The position numbers and the translations under genes were made by a program. Under the pieces are notes generated by a model. That model worked only from the letters and a program-made list of their open reading frames with translations, did no database searches and was not told the DNA's origin. A stretch of DNA of 64,000 bases from DASQEH01 sp035633755 (GTDB taxonomy: Bacteria; Actinomycetota; Actinomycetes; Propionibacteriales; Nocardioidaceae), in NCBI GenBank assembly GCA_035633755.1, contig DASQEH010000052.1:62001-126000 (forward strand), in the 5' to 3' direction. This document shows positions 1 through 7,498 of this stretch, one piece after another (within the stretch, counting starts at the first letter, position 1; each line of letters opens with the position of its first letter).

Positions 1-79
1 CACATCCCAAGGCGGCAGCTTTGTCGCGCCGGCGCCACCTCGTCGGTCGGCTGGGATGGGTAGTCCTAGACGGCATAGC

Positions 80-153
80 GTTCTCCTCGTCGAAGTGAGT
101 AGCCATAAGACGCCGGAAGTCGGCGACTGGTTCCTCACCTCGACGAGGAGAAC
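80..153. repeat. Long imperfect inverted repeat, 20-bp arms
   Basis: Positions 80-99 and 134-153 are reverse complements at 19 of 20 bases (left arm begins GTTCTCCTCGTCGA, right arm ends TCGACGAGGAGAAC). They are separated by 34 bases that hold a small inner repeat (GCCG...CGGC). The element lies just downstream of the SDR gene, which ends at 188 on the minus strand, so a transcription terminator is the simplest reading, although no T-tract follows. Such a long arm could also be a REP/MITE-like element or a recombination site. The rest of positions 1-187 shows nothing recognisable. Confidence 0.6.
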
Positions 154-187
154 ACGGCGCACGCGACCCCGCCGCGCGCGCAATGGA

Positions 188-1087
188 TCAGACCGGCATT
201 CCGCCCGTGACAGCCAGCACTTCGCCGGTGATGTAGCTCGACTCCTGGGAGGCAAGGAACACGAAGGCCGGGGCCAGCTCAGCTGGCTGCCCGGCCCTTC
301 CCAGCGGAGTCTGCTCGCCGAACGACTCGACCTTCTCCTCTGGCATGGTGGCCGGGATCAGCGGCGTCCAGATCGGGCCGGGGGCGACGGAGTTCACGCG
401 GATGCCGCGCTCTGCCAGCATCGAGGCCAGCCCCTTGGTGAAGTTGACGATGCCCGCTTTGGTGGTCGCGTAGTCCAGCAGCTCTGGTGACGGCGACGTG
501 GCCTGCACCGACGACGTGTTGATGATCGTCGAGCCCTTGGGCATGTGAGGCAGCGCCTGCTTGCACAGCCAGAACATGGCGTAGAGGTTGGTCTTGAGCA
601 CCCGGTCGAACTGCTCGGTGGTGATGTCTTCGATGCCACCCGGCTGACCCATCTGGTACGCCGCGTTGTTGACGAGCGTGTCGATGCGGCCGAACTCGCT
701 CACGGTCTTGTCGATGACCTCCTGGCACTTCTCCTCGGTGCGCAGGTCGGCCGGGACGAGGACAGCCTTCCGACCGGCATCCTCGACCAGGGAGGCGGTC
801 TCCTTGGCGTCGTCGTCCTCCCCGGGCAGGTAGGCGATGACGACATCGGCGCCCTCGCGGGCGAAGGCCAGCGCGACGGCACGGCCGATGCCCGAGTCAC
901 CCCCGGTGATGACGGCTACTCGCTCGCTGAGCTTGCCCGTGCCCTGGTAGGAGCTCTCACCGTGGTCGGGCTTGTCGCCCATCGCGGCCGTAACGGAGTC
1001 GTCCGAGCCGGGGGGAGCCAGCTGCTCACCGGATGTTTCCGGTTGGGAATGCTTCTCCTGGGGGTCCTGCGTGTTCTGGTCGGACAT
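188..1087 (-). CDS. SDR family oxidoreductase (glucose/ribitol dehydrogenase-like)
   Basis: A 299-residue short-chain dehydrogenase of the extended-N-terminus type found in stress-linked bacterial genes such as Bacillus YhxC/YdaD. A hydrophilic, Pro/Gln/Glu-rich tail of about 50 residues precedes the Rossmann domain. The cofactor loop TGGDSGIG lies at 61-68, NNAA at 140-143, the catalytic serine in TSS at 191-193, and Tyr206 with Lys210 form the YxxxK motif. It is a cytoplasmic NAD(P)-dependent dehydrogenase of unknown substrate. It stands alone, 131 bases from the sulfotransferase on the same strand. The family call is firm; the sugar-alcohol specificity is only by analogy. Confidence 0.88.
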   Translation of the reverse strand: MSDQNTQDPQEKHSQPETSGEQLAPPGSDDSVTAAMGDKPDHGESSYQGTGKLSERVAVITGGDSGIGRAVALAFAREGADVVIAYLPGEDDDAKETASLVEDAGRKAVLVPADLRTEEKCQEVIDKTVSEFGRIDTLVNNAAYQMGQPGGIEDITTEQFDRVLKTNLYAMFWLCKQALPHMPKGSTIINTSSVQATSPSPELLDYATTKAGIVNFTKGLASMLAERGIRVNSVAPGPIWTPLIPATMPEEKVESFGEQTPLGRAGQPAELAPAFVFLASQESSYITGEVLAVTGGMPV

Positions 1088-1188
1088 GGGTGTGTCTCCT
1101 CAGTGATGGTGGCTGTCTGCGGTACGCCAGAGGTACCCCGTCATGTCGTCGCCATTCTGCGCCGGGCCTGGCAGTTGTAGTGGTCTCG

Positions 1189-1215
1189 GTGAGGACGACG
1201 CGGCGACGTCGTCAC
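1189..1215 (-). terminator. Possible terminator hairpin after the first sulfotransferase gene
   Basis: GTGAGGACGACG (1189-1200) can pair with CGTCGTCAC (1207-1215) with a two-base bulge and a six-base loop. It sits 3 bases past the stop of the minus-strand gene ending at 1219. There is no T-tract, as is common in high-GC actinobacteria. This is a weak call from position and pairing only. Confidence 0.35.
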
Positions 1216-1218
1216 CCC

Positions 1219-2274
1219 TCAAGGTTTGCGGGCCTTCTGGCGGCTCCGCAGGCGAGCAACAGTCCGGACAGCGGCGTGGTGAGAATCCATCAGCTCGACG
1301 ATGGTCTCTACGGCTGCGGTGAGAAGCAGCAGCTCGGATACGTCCGCAGGGTCCGCACCGGCCGACATCTCCTCGGGCGGAACGAGATCCGCCAGCTCGC
1401 CCACGATGTCGTAGTCCTCCCGAGCCAGCTGCACCACCAGCTCGCGGGAGGTCAGTCTCGCCCAGTCATGTATTGCTGCCGGAGAGGCAAGCGGCTCCTT
1501 ACCGGGTCGTGAGGCGAGGATCGAGTTGCCCAGCTTCTCCTTGAACCAGTTGTCCCTCGTTGCGGCCTCCGGGTCGACACTGCGCACCTCGTTGATGCGC
1601 CGCATCAACTCGGCTTCGACCCTCCCCAACGACTCGTTGGTCCGGGTGGAACTGGTGTCGACCGCCTCGGGGTCTACACCGAGGACGGCGGCGAACCGGC
1701 GCCAGAGCAGCGTCGAACCTGCCCCTCGCGGGGGGCAGGTGACGATATGAACATGCTCAGCTGGGATGGTCGCGCCCCAGCGCCGTGCGACGTCAGCCAC
1801 ATCCTGCACCGACCAGAACCACTCGGCAGCGGGGCCTCGTGAAACGACCTCCGAGACGAACTCGCTGAACGGGATAACGGCGCCCTGCTTGACGCTTTGC
1901 TGCCACTCGGCGGGCACCTGCCGGGCCAGGTCCCGCGCGGTGATGACGACATGGAACTCGTCGGCTCCGAACGCCTCGACGGCACGTTGCGCCTGCTCCT
2001 GCGTCGCCCGTGCCAGCAGCTCGTGAGTGATGAGGATGTCGGAGCCGGCCTCGCGAACGGTGTCGACCAGCTCCCGCCAGTCCGCAGCGACGGCGTCCGG
2101 AAAGGTGCTCTCCTCTTCGATCACATGAATGGCGGCACGGAAATGGTGCCGGGGAGCCGCTGGCACGGTGAAGCCAGCCGTAGCCAGGGCCTCAGCGTTG
2201 TTCCATACGATGCTTTGGAGGTAGCTGGTTCCTGTCTTGGGGCACCCGACATGGGCGAAGACTCGACGAGCCAT
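1219..2274 (-). CDS. Sulfotransferase family protein (paralog 1)
   Basis: A 351-residue protein beginning with the 5'-phosphosulfate-binding loop of PAPS-dependent sulfotransferases, GCPKTGTSYLQ at about residues 9-19. The region VVITARDLARQVPAEWQQS (about 110-128) matches the place where the family binds the 3'-phosphate through an Arg and a nearby Ser. No signal peptide or membrane segment is visible, so it should act in the cytoplasm on a polysaccharide or lipid-linked acceptor. It lies 95 bases downstream of its paralog on the same strand, so the pair probably arose by tandem duplication and may be co-transcribed. The acceptor is unknown; the neighbouring LicD-like and nucleotidyltransferase genes point to a surface glycan. 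Confidence 0.82.
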   Translation of the reverse strand: MARRVFAHVGCPKTGTSYLQSIVWNNAEALATAGFTVPAAPRHHFRAAIHVIEEESTFPDAVAADWRELVDTVREAGSDILITHELLARATQEQAQRAVEAFGADEFHVVITARDLARQVPAEWQQSVKQGAVIPFSEFVSEVVSRGPAAEWFWSVQDVADVARRWGATIPAEHVHIVTCPPRGAGSTLLWRRFAAVLGVDPEAVDTSSTRTNESLGRVEAELMRRINEVRSVDPEAATRDNWFKEKLGNSILASRPGKEPLASPAAIHDWARLTSRELVVQLAREDYDIVGELADLVPPEEMSAGADPADVSELLLLTAAVETIVELMDSHHAAVRTVARLRSRQKARKP

Positions 2275-2369
2275 GCCACCTCCACGTTCGAGGCATTCGC
2301 CTCATCGATCTGGCGCCGGCACACGCGGAATGGTCGCCGGCCGCATCGACTGCCCGTGACCGGTCGACG

Positions 2370-3602
2370 TCACGCTGGCGGGCGCACCACATTGACCAGC
2401 CGCCGGTAGGTCACCCGGGCCGTCATCAACGACGGATGCTTCTCACTCCAGGCGACGAGGACGAAGCGTAATGGGTGCGCCAGCGCGTGGTCGAGCCGTG
2501 CGCGGGGTTCGGAGCCATCCCCGTGGCCGTGAGGGTCACGCAGACGGGCGATGCGCGCACGCAGCCGCGCCAGTTCCTCGCCGCGATCCTTGGCGAGGGC
2601 GACGAGCCCTTCCAAGGCGGCGTCGAGAAGGGCGGCGTCATCGACCGGTGATTCATCGTGCGCAGCGGTGAACCGGGGGTTGAGGTCGTCCAGGTCGCCA
2701 ACCACCGAGACGCCTGATGCCTCGATCGCGCGCAGATGTTCGGCGGTTCTGGCGCGAGCCCACGGCTCGAGCTCTGCCGGCAGGTACAGCCGACGCTCGC
2801 GGTGCTTGCGCTTGGACAGCCCGCGCTTGGCGAGGGTGTTCTTGAACATCTCGTTGTAGACCGGCCACTCGAGTCCACCGGTACGACTGACTTGGTTCAA
2901 CCGGAGCATGAGCTCAGCCGACTCCAACCCGAGCGACTCATTACTACCGCGCCCGCTGGTGTCGAACGACGTCCCGTCGACCGACATGACGCTCGCGAAC
3001 CGCAGCCAGAGGTCAGCTGCCGTTGCGCCTGCCTGGCCTACGGGGACGACGTGGATCTGCTCCGGTGGGAGGACCTCCGTCCAGATGACGAGCAGGCGGC
3101 CCAGGTCTTGCTGCGACCAGAACATGTTGCCAGCCGGAGTGGCCCGTGGCGTGTCTGAGGTGACGGCCCCCAGGAACTCATCCCAGGTCCACAGTTCCCA
3201 GTTCTGCATGAACTCCTGCCAGGCAGCGGGGATCGTGCGGCCCAGATCCCGGATGGTGACGACCACCTCGACCTGAGCTGGAGCAAGCGTCTCGACCAGG
3301 CGGCGTACGTGGACCGGCTCGGCGGACGAGAGCCATTCCATGGACACCAGACTGTCACCGTCGAACTCGTGGATCTCGTCGACGAGCCGTTGCCAGGCCC
3401 CCGCCACGGCCGACTCGCGAGCGCCGTGCGGATTGGCGTTCAGCAAGTCCCTGGTTGCGAGGACCTGGTCAGCCCAGGTGGCGCCCGGGTAGAGGATCCC
3501 AGACCGCTCCCTCAGCCGGTTCTTGTTCTCGGCAAACACCGCCTGCAGGTAGGACGTCCCGCTCTTGGGCAGCCCCACGTGCAGGTAGACCTTCTTCGCC
3601 AC
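2370..3602 (-). CDS. Sulfotransferase family protein (paralog 2)
   Basis: A 410-residue homolog of the next gene downstream. It opens directly with HVGLPKSGTSYLQ, the PAPS 5'-phosphosulfate loop, and has VVVTIRDLGRTIPAAWQEF at about 115-133 in the position of the 3'-phosphate site. Both paralogs share the segment (S/T)NESLG(L/R)...AELM(L/R)R(L/I)N near residue 225. The C-terminus (about 330-410) is an Arg-rich helical tail absent from paralog 1. It is cytoplasmic and follows the coiled-coil gene by 60 bases on the same strand, so it is probably in one transcription unit with 3663-5503. The family is clear; substrate and product are not. Confidence 0.82.
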   Translation of the reverse strand: MAKKVYLHVGLPKSGTSYLQAVFAENKNRLRERSGILYPGATWADQVLATRDLLNANPHGARESAVAGAWQRLVDEIHEFDGDSLVSMEWLSSAEPVHVRRLVETLAPAQVEVVVTIRDLGRTIPAAWQEFMQNWELWTWDEFLGAVTSDTPRATPAGNMFWSQQDLGRLLVIWTEVLPPEQIHVVPVGQAGATAADLWLRFASVMSVDGTSFDTSGRGSNESLGLESAELMLRLNQVSRTGGLEWPVYNEMFKNTLAKRGLSKRKHRERRLYLPAELEPWARARTAEHLRAIEASGVSVVGDLDDLNPRFTAAHDESPVDDAALLDAALEGLVALAKDRGEELARLRARIARLRDPHGHGDGSEPRARLDHALAHPLRFVLVAWSEKHPSLMTARVTYRRLVNVVRPPA

Positions 3603-3662
3603 CCGCGTACCCTATCCCGCTGCCGTCCAGCCGGACCGTAGGCCAGTGCTCAGCCGGCGCGG

Positions 3663-3941
3663 TCAGATGGTGTCGGCGTATCGAGCCAGGACCGCTTCGA
3701 TGCGCTCGTTGTCGCGCTGCGACAGGGGCAGGAGGAGCTCTTGGACCACATCGGTGAGCTCAGCGACGCGCACATGCAACTGGCGGTTCTCCTGCATCTC
3801 GGCCTCGAGCTCGGTGATGCGATTGTTCAGCCGAGCCACCCTCGCCTCGAGTGAGGCACCGCCGGCCTCTCCAGCCATCGAGCCGGGCGCCACTTTGCGC
3901 GCCAGATCAGCGCCTCGGTCACGAAAGTTCTTGCCAGCCAT
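3663..3941 (-). CDS. Small coiled-coil protein (DUF6752-like)
   Basis: A 92-residue protein starting MAGKNFRDRG. Residues about 30-72 form a heptad-like helix (LEARVARLNNRITELEAEM, then RVAELTDVVQELLLPLSQRD). It resembles the short coiled-coil proteins (DUF6752, from memory) that sit beside glycosyl- and sulfotransferase genes in actinobacteria. The start is fixed by a TGATG overlap with the stop of the LicD-methyltransferase gene, indicating translational coupling. It may act as an oligomerisation or adaptor subunit for the neighbouring surface-polymer enzymes; this is inference only. Longer in-frame upstream codons read antisense-like sequence across the neighbour and were rejected. Confidence 0.72.
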   Translation of the reverse strand: MAGKNFRDRGADLARKVAPGSMAGEAGGASLEARVARLNNRITELEAEMQENRQLHVRVAELTDVVQELLLPLSQRDNERIEAVLARYADTI

Positions 3942-5503
3942 CACCACTCCAAAATCATTCGACAGACACGAGGTTGGTCGGACGTGCTCTCGACTTGCTC
4001 GCGATGGACAATCGTCGCACCCCGAGCGACTGCCTCGGCCTCGACCTCGGCGGCGTCGACGAAGTACTGACCCGGCGGCCCTTGCTCGTCCAGGGCGTCC
4101 AGATCCCCGTCGGTCTGGAACTCCAGGTACAACACGCTGCCGTTGCGTGCGAGTGCCCTGACGGTCCGCCAGAAGTTGTCGAGGCCGGTGGGTCGCAGAT
4201 CCTCCAGCAGGCGGCGCACGTACACGATCTTGCGCCCCGGCGTTGCGGCTAGCAGAGCCGCAAGGGTCAACGTCTCCCGGACCGAGTACATGTTGACGGT
4301 ACGGAAGTCGACGGCGACACCGGCACTGGTGGCCAGGCGACGGGCGCGCAGCAAGGCACCGGGGGCGAAGTCGACGGCGGTGACAGTGTGGCCCTGAGTC
4401 GCGAGGTAGACAGCGTCCCCACCGGCGCCACAGCCGAGCTCCACCACGACAGCGGGCGACTCTCGGGCGGCCAGCCACTGCGAGAAGTCGCTCGGCCGCT
4501 TTCGCAGGGCGGCATCGTCGCCTGGGTTGTTGTGCCACGCGACCCACTTGTCTCGACGAGCTCGAAGGCCTCCCAGCCAGCCGTTGACTCGGCGCTTCGT
4601 CGGTCGAGGAGTGTGGTACTGGAACGACGGGTCCGGTACCCGCCAGCCCGGTCCGTAAGCGGCCCTCAGGAACACGCGTGGCTTGGCCGGAGCAGGCAAG
4701 GTGCGCCCTTCGAACTGGATCTCCTTCAGGGGCAGTACAGCTGACCGGTCGGCCTTCGTCCGCACATCATGGACCTGGTGCAGCATGCCGTTGACGATGA
4801 AGCACGAGAAGACGTCGAGGTTGCGCGATCCACCATCGGACTGAGGCAGGAACAAGGCCAGGAACCCACCGTTCTGACGGATCACCTTCCACCCCTTGCT
4901 GCGGAACACGCGCTCGACCCGCATGGACTCGCGAATCACGTCGACCGGGTACTCGTAAGCGCTGAGGTAGCCCAGGTCGACGTCGACGTCATGGCCGATG
5001 AGCTTTCCGGAGCGTACGGCCCCCAACAGCGTTCCGAAGCTGATGAACGCCGGCAGCCCACAGTCCTCACGCAGTACTTCGAGTGCGTCCTCGACCTGGT
5101 CGAGGTAGCCCTCGATGACGCTGCGGTCCGTCGACTCGAACGGGCGGTTGAAGCGGCCGTGCTTGGTGAGCGCCACCGGTCGCCCCAGCTCGTCGACCAT
5201 CGTGACCTGGCCCTTGCCGGATCCGAAGGTCGACTCGGTCACGGCGAGGCTGCGGCCGTTGACATGGTCTCGGATCTCGACAGTGGCCCTGCCCTCCAGG
5301 CGCGACCGGATGAGGTCCGGCCACGGCGCGTAGCGATAGCCGTCGGCGTCGCGCTTGAAGTCGGGAGGAGAGATGGACCAGACACGGCGACCGTCGAAGA
5401 GGACATCCAGGGCGCTGGACGAGTCGAAGCGAAAGCGCAGTCCCTCGTCGTCGGCCACCAGGAGCGCGCTCGAGGTCGAGACGGTATCGCGCGGGCTGCT
5501 CAA
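3941..5503 (-). CDS. LicD-like nucleotidyltransferase-fold protein fused to SAM methyltransferase
   Basis: 520 residues with two catalytic modules. Residues about 125-300 contain the LicD/fukutin signature: GTLLGAVR (157-164) followed by HDVDVDL (171-177), the metal-binding Asp pair of this nucleotidyltransferase fold. LicD proteins transfer phosphocholine or related phospho-alcohols from CDP carriers to glycans. Residues about 340-510 form a class I SAM-dependent methyltransferase with motif I VVELGCGAGGD (353-363) and the acidic residue in TAVDF (near 378). It is cytoplasmic. It is coupled by a 1-base overlap to the coiled-coil gene and lies divergent to the nucleotidyltransferase/G1P dehydrogenase pair across a 196-base promoter region. 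The transferred group and the methylated group are unknown. Confidence 0.78.
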   Translation of the reverse strand: MSSPRDTVSTSSALLVADDEGLRFRFDSSSALDVLFDGRRVWSISPPDFKRDADGYRYAPWPDLIRSRLEGRATVEIRDHVNGRSLAVTESTFGSGKGQVTMVDELGRPVALTKHGRFNRPFESTDRSVIEGYLDQVEDALEVLREDCGLPAFISFGTLLGAVRSGKLIGHDVDVDLGYLSAYEYPVDVIRESMRVERVFRSKGWKVIRQNGGFLALFLPQSDGGSRNLDVFSCFIVNGMLHQVHDVRTKADRSAVLPLKEIQFEGRTLPAPAKPRVFLRAAYGPGWRVPDPSFQYHTPRPTKRRVNGWLGGLRARRDKWVAWHNNPGDDAALRKRPSDFSQWLAARESPAVVVELGCGAGGDAVYLATQGHTVTAVDFAPGALLRARRLATSAGVAVDFRTVNMYSVRETLTLAALLAATPGRKIVYVRRLLEDLRPTGLDNFWRTVRALARNGSVLYLEFQTDGDLDALDEQGPPGQYFVDAAEVEAEAVARGATIVHREQVESTSDQPRVCRMILEW

Positions 5504-5699
5504 GGCCGTACCTTCCTGCTCGCTGACGTCGCCGGACCATCGCCCTCCTGAGGACGGCGATGATGAAACGGCCAGGCTAGCAGCGGCCCACCCCCGGGCA
5601 GCCTCGCTGATCGCCCGCAGTTCGTGTCGGGGGCGCCCGCCGGCGGGTCGCGACTAGTGTTGCCCGGCACAAGACACGTTTTCGTCAGAGGGGACCGAC

Positions 5700-6434
5700 A
5701 TGATTGGGCTGGTGTTGTCTGCGGGAGCAGGTCGCCGACTGCGTCCGCTCACCGACGCCTTGCCGAAGTCGCTGCTGTCCGTCAGCGAGGACACCACGAT
5801 CCTCGATATCGCGCTGCACAACCTGGTCGCGGTCGACCTGCGCGACGTTGTCGTCGTGGTCGGCTTCGCGGCAACGGCCATCGAGGAGCGCAAGGAGGCG
5901 ATGGAGCGCCGGCATGGAGCGCGGCTCACGCTGGTCCACAACGACAAGGCGGAGGTCTGGAACAACGCCTACTCCCTCTGGACAGCGCGGGACTTCATGG
6001 CCGACGGAGCGCTCGTGGTCAACGGCGACACGGTGCACCCGGTCTCGGTCGAGCAGACGCTTCTGTCGGCGCGTGGGCCCGGAGTGCTGCTGGCCGTCGA
6101 CACCGACAAGCGGCTGGCCGACGAGGAGATGAAGGTGATCAGCGACGCCGACGGCAACGTGCGCTCGATCACCAAGCTGATGGACCCCTCCCTCGCCTAC
6201 GGTGAGTACATCGGCGCCAGCCTGGTCGAACCACATGCGGCCGGGCCGCTGGCCGACGCCCTGGAAGCCACCTGGCAGCGCAACCCCGACCTGTACTACG
6301 AGGACGGGTACCAGGAGCTGGTCGACCGTGGCCATGTCGTCGGAACGGCCCCCATCGGCGTTGGCGTGCCCTGGGTGGAGGTCGACAACCACGACGACTT
6401 GAGTCGGGCGCGGGAGATCGCATGCCACTACTAG
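5700..6434 (+). CDS. LicC-like nucleotidyltransferase (sugar/alcohol-phosphate cytidylyltransferase)
   Basis: A 244-residue nucleotidyltransferase. The N-terminal signature LSAGAGRRLRPLT...LPKSLL (about 5-27) binds the NTP, and VNGDT near 103-107 supplies the metal-binding Asp. The segment NDKAEVWNNAYSLW (about 81-94) resembles the NNIYSL region of LicC phosphocholine cytidylyltransferases more than hexose-1-phosphate enzymes. It should make a CDP- or NDP-activated phospho-alcohol in the cytoplasm. Its end overlaps the glycerol-1-phosphate dehydrogenase start by 13 bases, so glycerol-1-phosphate is the attractive substrate, but that is inference. Phosphocholine or a sugar phosphate is possible. 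Confidence 0.8.
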   Translation: MIGLVLSAGAGRRLRPLTDALPKSLLSVSEDTTILDIALHNLVAVDLRDVVVVVGFAATAIEERKEAMERRHGARLTLVHNDKAEVWNNAYSLWTARDFMADGALVVNGDTVHPVSVEQTLLSARGPGVLLAVDTDKRLADEEMKVISDADGNVRSITKLMDPSLAYGEYIGASLVEPHAAGPLADALEATWQRNPDLYYEDGYQELVDRGHVVGTAPIGVGVPWVEVDNHDDLSRAREIACHY

Positions 6435-7477
6435 CCCGGATGCTGGCGAGTCCGCTGTTCGTCGACATTCGTCGCGGCGCCGTCGCCGGGCTCGCAGACC
6501 TGCTCACCGAGCGCCGCATCTCAGCCGGAGGGACGGTCATGGTCGCGGTCGGCCGAGGACAAGGCGAAGACATCTGGGACCGGCTACGGCCCGTCCTGCC
6601 CACTGCACAGGTGTTCACGGTCCCTGACGCCAGCCTGCGGGCGGCGGCAGACCTTCAGCAGGCCATCGGCCAGGGGTCCTTCGACGCCGTCGTCGGCATC
6701 GGCGGTGGCAAGACCCTCGATGTGGCGAAGTACGCGGCCACCCGCGCCGCCCTGCCGATGGTCGCCGTCGCCACCAATCTCGCTCACGACGGGCTCTGCT
6801 CACCTGTCGCGTCGCTGGAGTTCCCACACGGGAAGGGCTCGTTCGGCGTGTCCATGCCGCTGGCTGTCGTGGTTGACCTGGACTACGTCTCGACAGCGCC
6901 GGCGCAGCTCGTCCGCGCTGGAATCGGGGACGCGGTCAGCAACCTGTCGGCGATCGAGGACTGGAACCTGGCTCACCGCGAGCGCGGTGAACCCGTGGAC
7001 GGGCTGGCTGTCACCTTCGCCCGTACCGCCGCCGAAGCCCTGCTGCACCGCACGGACGGGATCGAGGAGGACGACTTCCTGATCGCGCTGGCCGAGGCTC
7101 TGGTGCTGTCCGGGATGGCGATGTCGGTCGCCGGGACGTCACGTCCGTGCAGCGGGGCCTGCCACGAGATCTACTACGCCCTCGACGAGCTATGGCCGAA
7201 CGTCGCGAGCCATGGAGAGCTCGCCGGCATGGGGGCACTGTTCGCGTACTTCCTGCGCGGGGACGAAGTGCGGTTCACTCAGATCGAGCGCTGCCTGCGC
7301 CACCACTCACTGCCTCGGCTGCCGAGCCATATCGGCTTGTCGGAGGACCAGTTCGTACAGGGGGTCCTTGCCGCCCCGGCGACCCGCCCCGACCGGTACA
7401 CGATCCTCGAGCACCTCGACCTCGATGAGGCGGAAGTCCGGACTCAGGTCGAGAAGTACTGCCTCGCCACCTCGTGA
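6422..7477 (+). CDS. sn-glycerol-1-phosphate dehydrogenase family protein (AraM/EgsA-like)
   Basis: 351 residues of the iron/zinc-containing alcohol dehydrogenase superfamily, G1P dehydrogenase branch. The nucleotide loop GIGGGKTLDVAKYAA lies at 92-106, and TNLAHDGLCSPVASL (118-132) is close to the branch-specific (S)HDGxxSPxAS motif. Likely metal ligands are Asp170 (GIGDAVSN), His248 (SGACHEI) and His264 (SHGELAG). The family reduces dihydroxyacetone phosphate to sn-glycerol 1-phosphate with NAD(P)H. The gene overlaps the upstream nucleotidyltransferase by 13 bases, so the products are probably used in sequence to make an activated glycerol-1-phosphate for a cell-wall or lipid-linked polymer. 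Another phospho-ketone substrate cannot be excluded. Confidence 0.8.
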   Translation: MPLLARMLASPLFVDIRRGAVAGLADLLTERRISAGGTVMVAVGRGQGEDIWDRLRPVLPTAQVFTVPDASLRAAADLQQAIGQGSFDAVVGIGGGKTLDVAKYAATRAALPMVAVATNLAHDGLCSPVASLEFPHGKGSFGVSMPLAVVVDLDYVSTAPAQLVRAGIGDAVSNLSAIEDWNLAHRERGEPVDGLAVTFARTAAEALLHRTDGIEEDDFLIALAEALVLSGMAMSVAGTSRPCSGACHEIYYALDELWPNVASHGELAGMGALFAYFLRGDEVRFTQIERCLRHHSLPRLPSHIGLSEDQFVQGVLAAPATRPDRYTILEHLDLDEAEVRTQVEKYCLATS

Positions 7478-7498
7478 CGACGCTCGGCCCCGCTGTTG

